DNA of 15,239 bases from Microcaldota archaeon. GTDB lineage: Archaea; Micrarchaeota; Micrarchaeia; Micrarchaeales; Micrarchaeaceae. Numbering within the stretch: position 1 is the first letter of the stretch; the number at the start of each line of letters is the position of its first letter. Shown here one piece after another: positions 6,758-14,111 of the stretch. The notes beneath the pieces were generated by a model. That model saw nothing but the letters and a program-made list of their open reading frames with translations, did no database searches and was not told the origin of the DNA. The DNA lies in contig JAJZJI010000021.1 of NCBI GenBank assembly GCA_021828345.1, positions 1 through 15,239 on the forward strand. The letters run 5' to 3'. The position numbers were made by a program, and so were the translations under genes.

Positions 6758-8489
6758 ATCTATTTATTTTATATATTGAAAATCGCTGCGTTGTGAAGTT
6801 GTCTGTTGCCGTAGCTAGTAATGTAGTATTAAATTCGCTCAATGCGCTTTGGCACATACTGCTACCCTCTGGCGTATAACACCAGAATCCATAATCTATA
6901 ACAAGGCATTTGTTATCATTCATATATGAATTATATACTGTTTCATTCATGCCTGATAAATAACTGAATTGGAGTGAGCTTTTATTGTTTATATTAAATA
7001 ATGTAGGGTCGAAGCTGAAAACAAGGCAGTCATTTGGTATTTTATTGGAATTATTATATATGAAATTTTCATAGAAACGTGCACTGTTTGCTTGTATTAT
7101 ACGTGTTGGGTTTATTGCTAAGTTATTATACATAGAAAGGGTGGAATAAAGCATCAAAATTACAATTATAATAAAAGCAGTATGTAAAAAGAATGGTTTT
7201 TTTTGTATATGTTTTATTTCTAATATTCTACCAGCGGCGAATCCTCCAAATAATGCGGCTAGCGGTATAAGCGCAAGGAAGAAGCGCCAATCCACTCCAT
7301 ATAATACTGAACCTGCATAAAAGGAGGTATATACTAAAAATATTATTATAAACCATATACCTAACGCAAATAACTCCCGCTTATTTTTTAAAAACATCAA
7401 TGCGGCTCCAATTATCCCAAGTATTGTGAAAAATAATGGTTGCATTATGGGATAGCCATCCATTGTGCCATAGCTGTTAAACCAGAATAAAACATTTGCG
7501 CAAATGTTTGCATTAAGATTTGCAACGTCTATCGCAGCGGTTACATGCAGTTGTGTATTATATTTGCTACAGCTATTTGCTATTTGCGTATTGTTAAATC
7601 CATACCCATTGTTATATTGGCTTGAAAAATATATTAGTGAAGGAACAATGCCAACAACGAATAATATAATTAATATGAAATATCGCAAATCGATATTAAT
7701 TTTAAATAATTTTTTAACATGCATCACATATTTTTTTAGTGTATGTATAATTGGTTTTTTTGATAGTGCCACATAAACTATAAAAAATATGGGTAAATAC
7801 ATGAGCGCGTCAATCTTTGTATAAGTGAGTGTGCTAAAAGAGAATAGCATAAAAGCCCACGCCCATATGCTTTTTCTTTCTATTAACAAAAGAAGCGCAA
7901 AGAATGCAATAATCGAATAAAGCATCATTACTATATCAGAATTTGTGGGCGCAGCCCATACTAAGAGCAACGGTGAGAGCGCAAGTAATAATTCGCTAAA
8001 GAGTGCATATGATGGTTTCTTAAATAACATAAGCGCCGCAGCGAAGAATGCTATTATTGCAATGGCTCCGATAATTATGAATTCATAAAATGCTACATAT
8101 CTATTTACGCCAAAAAAAAGAAAGCCTATAGCGAGTAAGAATGATGTGCCTATTGGTTCATGGAATATCTGCCCTGATATGCAGTTTGTCGGACTCCCAT
8201 AATTGCACATCCATGCTTGTCCTGTGTGCAGTAACATTTGTGCACCGCCCTGATATATAATATCATCAAAGAATAATTGCTGCGTAGTTTTTATTACAAA
8301 TAATTCAATAATTAAAAAAAGTATTATTATTAAAAATGCAAAAATCAGATGCATCCGCTTAATACCAATTTTTTTGAACGCATCAACGATATCCCCTCTC
8401 ATCATGATTAATGAAATAACCATGCCAAAAAAAGATACGAGCATTCCTATCGTAAAAATATACTCATCAATTCCCTGAGAAAAAATCAT
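6750..8489 (-). CDS. GT-C superfamily integral membrane glycosyltransferase (ArnT/PMT-like)
   Basis: This 579-residue protein has about 12 predicted helices and a C-terminal soluble domain (~455-579). That is the architecture of lipid-linked-sugar-dependent GT-C transferases. Seen: after TM2 an acidic 'FFDDIIYQGGAQ' (Asp75, Asp76) in the position of the catalytic Asp of the first outer loop. Then 'FHEPIGTSFLLAIGFLFFG' (110-128) matches the H-x-P-h-x-x-h-h-h pattern of ArnT/PMT-like proteins, and 'DWRFFLALIPLAALFGGFAAG' lies in a late helix. The C-terminal domain holds several sequons and Cys pairs, consistent with an outside location. It would use a polyprenyl-phosphate sugar, such as the GT2 product, to glycosylate an outer acceptor. 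Its ATG follows directly on the TAG of the carbamoyltransferase gene, so the two form an operon. Exact acceptor and sugar cannot be read from the sequence. Confidence 0.8.
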   Translation of the reverse strand: MIFSQGIDEYIFTIGMLVSFFGMVISLIMMRGDIVDAFKKIGIKRMHLIFAFLIIILFLIIELFVIKTTQQLFFDDIIYQGGAQMLLHTGQAWMCNYGSPTNCISGQIFHEPIGTSFLLAIGFLFFGVNRYVAFYEFIIIGAIAIIAFFAAALMLFKKPSYALFSELLLALSPLLLVWAAPTNSDIVMMLYSIIAFFALLLLIERKSIWAWAFMLFSFSTLTYTKIDALMYLPIFFIVYVALSKKPIIHTLKKYVMHVKKLFKINIDLRYFILIILFVVGIVPSLIYFSSQYNNGYGFNNTQIANSCSKYNTQLHVTAAIDVANLNANICANVLFWFNSYGTMDGYPIMQPLFFTILGIIGAALMFLKNKRELFALGIWFIIIFLVYTSFYAGSVLYGVDWRFFLALIPLAALFGGFAAGRILEIKHIQKKPFFLHTAFIIIVILMLYSTLSMYNNLAINPTRIIQANSARFYENFIYNNSNKIPNDCLVFSFDPTLFNINNKSSLQFSYLSGMNETVYNSYMNDNKCLVIDYGFWCYTPEGSSMCQSALSEFNTTLLATATDNFTTQRFSIYKINRFN

Positions 8490-10196
8490 CTACATTCCCC
8501 GTTTATTTATGACCATATAGCCATTTATAAACATGTATTTCGTCCTGCTTTTTTTCATCATCTCTAATGCATCCTCTGGAGATCTTACTATCGGATATCC
8601 ATGTATATTAAAGCTTGTGTTAAGCGCTATGCCATTGCCACTATCATCCTTTATAGCTCTTAGTATTTCTCTATACATAACATTTTCATCTCCAACAATC
8701 TGTGTTCTTGCAGTACCATCAACATGCACTACTGATTTTAATTTTGTTTTAAATGCATCCTTTACATCATAAGCCATGGTCATAAATCTATCTATGCCCT
8801 TGTCATCATACTCTATAATTTTATTCATATCCTCCTCTAATATTGAAGGAGCAAAAGGCTGAAACCACTCCCTTCTTTTTATGTGTATGTTTAATCGTTC
8901 CTTTACGTACTCAGAATCTGAAGGAGCAATTATGCTTCGATTGCCAAGTGCTCGTGGTCCATATTCCATTCTGCCATTAAATAAGAGCAGATAATTGCCT
9001 TTTGATAGAAGCTCTGATATACTTTTTGCGGCGCTTTTATGATCCAATAATTCATAAGAAAGTGAGCGTTCCGATCGTAATATTTTTTCTGTATACTCAT
9101 TGCTGTATTGGTCGCCAAGGTATGCTGATAATGTGTAATTGTAATAACCCTCATTTATAAATCGTGTATATAAAGCAGCGCCAAGTGCAATGCCACCATC
9201 TCCCATATGTGGAAATACATACCATTGTTTTAGTCCGTCAAGCTTTCTTATTTTCATGTTTGCCTTAATATTTGAGAATATGCCACCTGAGAATGCAACA
9301 TTTGGTATACCATATCTATCTATACAGTTGCTTACAAATTTTGCGAGCGCAGCCTCTGTTAGTTGTTGTACCATAAATGCAAATTGTTCACGTGGCATAG
9401 ACCACGCAATGCGCATTAACATATCATACTGCTTTCTCGGGTTATACCGCGCCCGTATCTGTGTGCCTTCTACTACAAAAAAATCTATAAATTTATTATC
9501 TTTTATCTCAAACGGATATGAATAATCTGCCATTGCCATGACTTTTCCTTCATCCTCGAGCTCCCGCATACCTATTATATTAGTTGCTTGTTCAAAAAAA
9601 ATGCCAAGTGAATCCCTTGCGGGTATGCTGATCTTCTTTTCTATATCCTTATTGTCTACAATACTTATACTTCCAGAATGGCCATCCCCAACCCCATCCA
9701 TGGTAATTGCTATATGCTTATTCATATTAGAGGTCATTGAAGCGGTTGCCATATGTGCGTTGTGGTGTTCTACAACATGCAACTTGAAATCTTTAAATCC
9801 CATGTGTCTTAAATAACCCTTAAGTATGACACTATTTACGCTCTTTGATCCTGGCATTATTCCTATGCCTGTTGTTGTGTATTTTATTTTGTGCCTTAAA
9901 TGTTCAAATTGTGGCATGCGCCCTTTTCTTCTTCTGAATGTATAATAATTCTCCCGTATGCCTGGAAAGAGCCGTTCAATGGTTTTTGAGAACTCTGTAG
10001 TAGTAAAAGCGATGTCCGATATATCCCCAATTGGTACACCTGTTGAGCTTAAAGCAGCATTTATGGCATTTTTAGGGAAACCTATCTCAAGCTTTCTTCG
10101 AGTATACCTTTCCTCATTTGCGGCGAATAATATATTTTTATCATCTATAAGTGCCGCACCCGCATCATGTCCATCCCATATGCCTAATATGTACAT
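8490..10196 (-). CDS. NodU/CmcH-family O-carbamoyltransferase
   Basis: This is an ATP-dependent O-carbamoyltransferase: it makes carbamoyl-adenylate from carbamoyl phosphate and passes the carbamoyl group to a hydroxyl, usually on a sugar. The 568 residues cover both usual domains. The N-terminal Kae1-like domain has 'GIWDGHDAGAALI' (His10), 'EHHNAHMATA' (His144, 145, 148) and 'TMDGVGDGHSGS' (Asp167, Asp171). Then come 'AFSGGIFSNIKAN' (301-313) and 'MGDGGIALGAAL' (331-342). The C-terminal domain has 'GRMEYGPRALGNRSIIA' (408-424), 'REWFQPFAPSILEED' and 'LNTSFNIHGYPIVRSPEDA' (525-543). All key motifs are intact, so it should be active. A CTTTTTATAT box ends 23 bases before the ATG and suggests a leaderless start. 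It lies upstream of the GT-C gene with no gap, so carbamoylation of the sugar carried by that pathway is a fair guess. Spontaneous hydroxyl acceptor not identified. Confidence 0.93.
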   Translation of the reverse strand: MYILGIWDGHDAGAALIDDKNILFAANEERYTRRKLEIGFPKNAINAALSSTGVPIGDISDIAFTTTEFSKTIERLFPGIRENYYTFRRRKGRMPQFEHLRHKIKYTTTGIGIMPGSKSVNSVILKGYLRHMGFKDFKLHVVEHHNAHMATASMTSNMNKHIAITMDGVGDGHSGSISIVDNKDIEKKISIPARDSLGIFFEQATNIIGMRELEDEGKVMAMADYSYPFEIKDNKFIDFFVVEGTQIRARYNPRKQYDMLMRIAWSMPREQFAFMVQQLTEAALAKFVSNCIDRYGIPNVAFSGGIFSNIKANMKIRKLDGLKQWYVFPHMGDGGIALGAALYTRFINEGYYNYTLSAYLGDQYSNEYTEKILRSERSLSYELLDHKSAAKSISELLSKGNYLLLFNGRMEYGPRALGNRSIIAPSDSEYVKERLNIHIKRREWFQPFAPSILEEDMNKIIEYDDKGIDRFMTMAYDVKDAFKTKLKSVVHVDGTARTQIVGDENVMYREILRAIKDDSGNGIALNTSFNIHGYPIVRSPEDALEMMKKSRTKYMFINGYMVINKRGM

Positions 10197-10218
10197 AATG
10201 AATAAATATGTAAAAAAG

Positions 10219-10228
10219 ATATAAAAAG
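10219..10228 (-). promoter_or_regulatory. TATA box for the carbamoyltransferase gene
   Basis: On the minus strand it reads CTTTTTATAT. Its near end is 23 bases from the ATG at 10196, so transcription would begin at or beside the start codon (leaderless). The same ten bases occur at two other promoters here. Confidence 0.6.
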
Positions 10229-10243
10229 CTAATAAAATAGCTT
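10226..10243. repeat. Inverted repeat beside the carbamoyltransferase promoter
   Basis: Perfect 6-base arms AAGCTA / TAGCTT are separated by ATAAAA, touching the TATA box on its upstream side. This is where an archaeal BRE or an operator would be. The rest of the 142-base gap (10197-10338) holds only the two divergent TATA boxes and AT-rich sequence. Confidence 0.35.
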
Positions 10244-10289
10244 AATAAATTTTAGCTCGATTATTATTATATGCTGTAAAAAACATAAT

Positions 10290-10299
10290 CTTTTTATAT
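10290..10299 (+). promoter_or_regulatory. TATA box for the pilin candidate gene
   Basis: CTTTTTATAT ends 40 bases before the ATG at 10339. A start site about 25 bases downstream would give a leader of roughly 15-20 bases holding the GGTG ribosome site at 10329-10332. Confidence 0.6.
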
Positions 10300-10338
10300 T
10301 ATGTATATTCATAGTATTATGTTAAAACGGTGTTAAAA

Positions 10339-10785
10339 ATGAACTCCAAGAAAAGTTTAACTGCAAAATTTGCAGTTATTAGTTCGAAATATGGCAAGAT
10401 TCTGATATCAATGATGATCCTTTTTGGATACATCTCTGGTATCGGTATGTCACAGATAACAATAGGCGGTACTGGAACATCATCCGGTGTTGGCGGAGCT
10501 GTAAATGCAATATGTACGGTATACTCAGATGTTGAGACTGTAATATTCATATTGGGATTGACTCTGATGATATTGGGCGCAGCACTATACGCTGGTTCTC
10601 ATGTGATGCCTAGCCAGTCAAAGGGTTCCCTACAAGGTTACGGGATGGGTATGATACTAGGAGGCGTTGTCGGTGTTATAATAGCTCTATTAGCCCCATA
10701 TATATTACAGTTAATAACAGGGCAGACTGCAGCACAGATAACAGCTCAATGTGGTAATATCGGAGGATTGCTAAGTGGAATTTAG
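10339..10785 (+). CDS. VirB2/TrbC-like pilin candidate, small Gly-rich membrane protein
   Basis: This 148-residue protein has a basic N terminus, a hydrophobic segment at ~20-38 that looks like a signal, then a Gly/Thr/Ser-rich stretch. Two long helices follow (~66-87 and ~103-127), joined by a short polar loop 'SQSKGSLQGYG' with one Lys. This signal plus two-helix hairpin with a small basic loop is the design of VirB2/TrbC conjugative pilins and of the small subunits of archaeal Ced/Ted systems. Cys59 and Cys138 both fall on the outer side and could pair. The ATG at 10339 is preferred to GTG 10330, which is part of a GGTG ribosome site. The gene has its own TATA box (10290-10299) and is followed by a T-rich terminator, allowing higher output than its neighbours. 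The family call is by shape, not by a clear motif. A generic small membrane protein is the alternative. Confidence 0.6.
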   Translation: MNSKKSLTAKFAVISSKYGKILISMMILFGYISGIGMSQITIGGTGTSSGVGGAVNAICTVYSDVETVIFILGLTLMILGAALYAGSHVMPSQSKGSLQGYGMGMILGGVVGVIIALLAPYILQLITGQTAAQITAQCGNIGGLLSGI

Positions 10786-10806
10786 TCCACTTGGCATCTG
10801 AAGGAC

Positions 10807-10829
10807 TCTTTTTTTAATTTTTTATTTTT
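10807..10829 (+). terminator. T-rich terminator after the pilin candidate gene
   Basis: Three T runs of 7, 6 and 5 bases, broken only by A or AA, start about 20 bases after the stop codon. No strong hairpin precedes them. Oligo-T tracts alone are typical archaeal terminators. The next gene has its own TATA box just after. Confidence 0.6.
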
Positions 10830-10835
10830 AATATT

Positions 10836-10845
10836 CTTTTTATAT
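10836..10845 (+). promoter_or_regulatory. TATA box for the six-helix protein gene
   Basis: CTTTTTATAT ends 41 bases before TTG 10886. That is nearly the same spacing as at the pilin gene, with GTGAT at 10878-10882 in the implied leader. It may drive the genes that follow too. Confidence 0.55.
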
Positions 10846-10877
10846 CTTTAGATTGAATCTATCATAGTGTAACTGTT

Positions 10878-10882
10878 GTGAT
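10878..10882 (+). promoter_or_regulatory. Ribosome-binding site deciding the TTG start of the six-helix protein
   Basis: GTGAT, three bases before TTG 10886, has the same arrangement as at the transporter gene. It lies inside the short leader predicted from the upstream TATA box. Confidence 0.6.
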
Positions 10883-10885
10883 AAT

Positions 10886-11617
10886 TTGGTAAATGTAATA
10901 AAACACTCAATAGACTTCTATATGAAGAATCTAGAACTTATATTTTTATTTTCAGTGGCATTTATAATCGCATTTTTAATACCAGTATTTGCATCGCTTC
11001 CAACATTCAATGATGCTGGAGCGATATTTATCAGAACCTCAAGCATATTCACAAATCTTAATATAGTAAGCACGTCAGTTATAATTGCAGCACTCTTTTT
11101 TTCTTTGTTATTTCTTAGCTTTGCAATAGTCGCAATAAATATACTTGTAAGGCATACAAGAACGCATACAAAGATAAAAGAGGAGGTAATTAAGGGCATA
11201 GAGCATTATACCAGCAGGGTGTTCATTGTTCTACTGTTATATTCTGCAATAATAATGTTGGTCAATATAACAACATATGGGTATGGCATATCAGGTGTTG
11301 CAACCGCAGTGGTTGGAATATTATTATTGCCAATATTTTTTTATGCACCGAGTGCAATCGTCATAGATGAACATAGGGTGCTTCCTGCTATAAAATCTGG
11401 TGTGCACTTCTTCTTTAAGCGGTTTGATTATGTGCTTGTATGGCTTGTAATAGCAATACTCGCACTGACAATATTTGATTTCATTTTTATAGTATTGACA
11501 GGCACTACAATATCAAGATATGCGATGCTTATATTTAATGCGTTTATAATATTGCCATTTCTTGTTGTGCTTCAGAGCCAGATGTATATGAAGAGATTTG
11601 CAATAATGCGGCACTGA
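10886..11617 (+). CDS. Six-helix integral membrane protein (DUF4013/DUF7847-like)
   Basis: This 243-residue protein is mostly hydrophobic, with about six helices (approx. 15-35, 60-85, 110-128, 133-152, 185-205, 215-232). Its features recall a widespread archaeal membrane family: an opening 'HSIDFYMKNLELIF', an inner basic loop 'VRHTRTHTKIKEEV' after TM2, and 'APSAIVIDEHRVLPAIKSGVHF' before TM5. The biochemical role of that family is not known. The start is TTG at 10886, supported by GTGAT at 10878-10882 and a CTTTTTATAT box at 10836-10845. No in-frame ATG precedes the first helix. It lies between the pilin candidate and three large channel-like proteins, so a part in assembling or housing that apparatus is possible but unproven. 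Confidence 0.7.
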   Translation: MVNVIKHSIDFYMKNLELIFLFSVAFIIAFLIPVFASLPTFNDAGAIFIRTSSIFTNLNIVSTSVIIAALFFSLLFLSFAIVAINILVRHTRTHTKIKEEVIKGIEHYTSRVFIVLLLYSAIIMLVNITTYGYGISGVATAVVGILLLPIFFYAPSAIVIDEHRVLPAIKSGVHFFFKRFDYVLVWLVIAILALTIFDFIFIVLTGTTISRYAMLIFNAFIILPFLVVLQSQMYMKRFAIMRH

Positions 11618-11634
11618 GTCAATTTTTCATGTGG

Positions 11635-11650
11635 GATATATTATTATATC
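11635..11650 (+). promoter_or_regulatory. AT-rich inverted repeat / possible promoter before polytopic protein 1
   Basis: GATATA and TATATC arms flank a 4-base loop, centred ~35 bases before ATG 11677. A second short repeat (ATTAC / GTAAT, 11653-11666) follows. It could be a TATA box or operator for the three-gene operon. Support is by position and symmetry only. Confidence 0.3.
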
Positions 11651-11676
11651 TAATTACATAAGTAATATCTGATAGT

Positions 11677-12981
11677 ATGCGGTTGCATTTTTATGTTGTT
11701 TTGCTCTTTATTTTTGGTATACTCTCATTGATACCATTTATGGCATCCGCCGCACAGGCAAATGCGCAGTATCTATTTGCGTCAACGCTTTCTGGCACCC
11801 AATATATAGCAACAACATTGACTGAGGCAATAGCAACAGGTGCATTTACCAGCGCCATTGCGCTTTCATTACTTGGTATATTACTATCTTTTCTTCTTAT
11901 TGCAGTATCCTATATATTAGACACGATGTTCAATATACCGTCTTTAAAGGGCTGGTATAAAGGAGAGATACGCGAAACGATAAAATCAATAATAATCGTT
12001 GTGGTTGTATTTTCTGTGATTATAATAATGGGCAATATTGCTATAAGTGATTTTTCCGTGGGGAATCTTGCTCCATTAAATGGAATAAACCAAATCACAA
12101 CTACCACAGAAGCTATGTATAACACTGTGGAGGTGCAGTATCTTGGCACAGAATTAAATGATGTAAATGCTTCTTTGATAGGTTTATTCGGATTATATGA
12201 TGGCATTGGTCTTCTAAAGACTACAACAGTATCATTATATGTGCCTATTCCCGTACTGCCGCTGCCAGAATTTTATATAGGTTCTATAGATTTTGGAGTA
12301 AAAGAAAATCTTTATACAAGCAGCGTTCTTGGCTCAACCAACATTCCTGATGCTGGGCTTACAACAGATATAGGAAAGGTTGTAGTTTTGCCTATGTTAA
12401 TACTATTTCAGGTTGAGACTGACGTATTTCCTTATGTAATAATTGCGGGTCTTACAGTGCTGCTCCCCGCAGGGATAATACTTAGATCTATACCACTTTT
12501 ACGATCAATAGGCGGTACGCTAATAGCCTTAGGTATTGGCACTGCGATTGTGTATCCAGCATTATTGCTGTTAATGAATCTACCGCTTACAAATTTTATA
12601 GCCCCACCCGTCCAGACAGGAACGGTACCTCCATTTAATTGTGCTACAGTAACAAATGGAGTTGCATCGGCAAGTCTAACCTGTGGATTCTTAAACAGCG
12701 CGGTCAGTACAACGCAGTCATATCTATCAAGCATGCCAAATAGCCAGCCGTTGACCAATAATCTTCAATATGCTCTTAGTGGCTTTGTCGCAGGAATATC
12801 AAGTCTTACTAGTGTGTACCCTGCGCTTAATTTTATAACCTCACAGATGTATATAAACTTAATATACCAATTTATACTTAGCGTACTCGATATTATAATA
12901 GGATTTACCATAACACAGAACATAGCAAAGATGCTTGGAGGAAGCATAAAGCTCGGAATTGGCAGATTGAAACTGGCATGA
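11677..12981 (+). CDS. Polytopic membrane protein 1, VirB6/CedA-like candidate
   Basis: This 434-residue protein begins with a probable signal peptide (hydrophobic 5-22, then 'MASAAQA' as a cleavage region). Helices lie near 56-80, 101-120, 237-258, 257-272, 281-303 and 390-414, with large polar outer regions at ~121-235 and ~305-385. Inner segment 'SLKGWYKGEIRETIKS' precedes the second helix. Residues 264-294 carry LP, then R270-x2-P273-x2-R276-x2-GG-x2-IA-x2-IG-x4-YP, repeated without gaps in the third paralogue. The C terminus 'GFTITQNIAKMLGGSIKLG' matches the end of the second paralogue. Size, several helices and big periplasm-like loops fit VirB6/TrbL or archaeal CedA-type channel proteins, but no motif proves that. 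It is followed 4 bases later by the next paralogue, and a TGATA lies between as ribosome site. Confidence 0.7.
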   Translation: MRLHFYVVLLFIFGILSLIPFMASAAQANAQYLFASTLSGTQYIATTLTEAIATGAFTSAIALSLLGILLSFLLIAVSYILDTMFNIPSLKGWYKGEIRETIKSIIIVVVVFSVIIIMGNIAISDFSVGNLAPLNGINQITTTTEAMYNTVEVQYLGTELNDVNASLIGLFGLYDGIGLLKTTTVSLYVPIPVLPLPEFYIGSIDFGVKENLYTSSVLGSTNIPDAGLTTDIGKVVVLPMLILFQVETDVFPYVIIAGLTVLLPAGIILRSIPLLRSIGGTLIALGIGTAIVYPALLLLMNLPLTNFIAPPVQTGTVPPFNCATVTNGVASASLTCGFLNSAVSTTQSYLSSMPNSQPLTNNLQYALSGFVAGISSLTSVYPALNFITSQMYINLIYQFILSVLDIIIGFTITQNIAKMLGGSIKLGIGRLKLA

Positions 12982-12985
12982 TAAT

Positions 12986-14110
12986 ATGATAGATACCTGT
13001 GCGTTGTATGGGGGGTCAACATATGTAAGTAGTTGGTTAGAGCCATCTTTACTAATAATATTAACCGCATTTTTGATAGTTGCAATATTATATATACTAT
13101 CGGGATTTTTCTCATCATCACTTCGATCCAAAATACGTGAAATGGTAAAATCCGAAGTAGTTCAGCTTGTTATAAGCGTTGTTATAATTGCAATATTATT
13201 AGGATCAGCCGCAACTGCATGCAATATATCATCATCAATTAGCCAGAGTCTTGTAAAGAGCTCATTAAATCCAATACAGTATTCAGAATATTATATAGGG
13301 AATCTGAGCATGAATACTGGTTTGAAGCTGTTATCCTACTTATACACCACATCAATTGTATATGGTATAGACGCGCGAATACTATACGTTATAGGCAACT
13401 CGTTTGATTTCTTCCAGACGCGTGCTATTTTAGGTGCATCAATAAATTTTGGCATCAATCTATCCGTTCCATACAATTTCTTAGCATCCTTATACATATC
13501 GGTGTTCTCTCCAATTCTTATAATAGTAATAGGCATGCTGCTTTTGCAATATATATTGCTGCCGTTAATACAATATACTGCATTTACTATAGTGCTACCC
13601 GTTGCGCTCATTGTTAGGTCCATTGCATATATAGGCACAAGTGGAGGTCTTAGGACTGCTGCCAATGCATTGATTGCAATAGCGATAGCTTTCTATTTGA
13701 TATATCCACTTACAATAGGGCTTGATAGTGTAATTGTTAACTGGTTATATTCGCCTGCAAATCCTACATATATCTATTTACAGCAGACATTGCAATTCAA
13801 TCAGATACCATCTACATTTTTATCCACTACAACAAGTACATTGACAGGTCCTTCAGCATTTGGTCTATCCACCCAATCTGTAAGTTCCTTATTAAATAGC
13901 GCGAGCAGCTTAGGTATTGCGCACTTTTTAAATCCGATTAATATACCACAAGAGGCAAATTTCATAATAACAACAATGGCACAATTTATATTTGTCGGAG
14001 TGTTCTTATTCGCGCTTAATATGGGTATAACGGTGGCATTTGCAATGAGCCTATCTAAAGCACTTGACGCTGGAATAGATGGAGCCGGTTCATTCTGGAG
14101 AGGTTTATGA
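12986..14110 (+). CDS. Polytopic membrane protein 2, VirB6/CedA-like candidate
   Basis: This 374-residue paralogue of the flanking genes has no cleavable signal. It starts with a short outer or polar segment and helix ~21-40. Inner basic loop 'SSLRSKIREMVKSEV' precedes helix ~57-75, as in its neighbours. Helices near 170-190, 193-212, 226-246 and 330-356 follow, separated by polar loops (~77-165, ~248-325). The core motif is present in a looser form: LP at 204-205, R211-S-I, GG at 220-221, then 'ALIAIAIAFYLIYP' ending at 241, with six extra residues relative to the other two. Residues ~345-374 ('MGITVAFAMSLSKALDAGI') resemble the C terminus of protein 1. Its stop is one base before the ATG of protein 3, so the three are one operon. 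The channel role is inferred from shape and context. Confidence 0.7.
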   Translation: MIDTCALYGGSTYVSSWLEPSLLIILTAFLIVAILYILSGFFSSSLRSKIREMVKSEVVQLVISVVIIAILLGSAATACNISSSISQSLVKSSLNPIQYSEYYIGNLSMNTGLKLLSYLYTTSIVYGIDARILYVIGNSFDFFQTRAILGASINFGINLSVPYNFLASLYISVFSPILIIVIGMLLLQYILLPLIQYTAFTIVLPVALIVRSIAYIGTSGGLRTAANALIAIAIAFYLIYPLTIGLDSVIVNWLYSPANPTYIYLQQTLQFNQIPSTFLSTTTSTLTGPSAFGLSTQSVSSLLNSASSLGIAHFLNPINIPQEANFIITTMAQFIFVGVFLFALNMGITVAFAMSLSKALDAGIDGAGSFWRGL

Positions 14111-14111
14111 T

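Noticed and set aside
8930..10224. Frames on both strands within the carbamoyltransferase region
   Set aside because: They overlap conserved carbamoyltransferase motifs and give no recognisable protein.
10197..10338. Small RNA or tRNA gene in the largest gap
   Set aside because: No cloverleaf or GC-rich structured segment is visible. The gap is explained by two divergent promoters.
12432..13131. Several minus-strand frames of 90-118 codons
   Set aside because: They are opposite polytopic proteins 1 and 2. They have unlikely composition and no ribosome sites.
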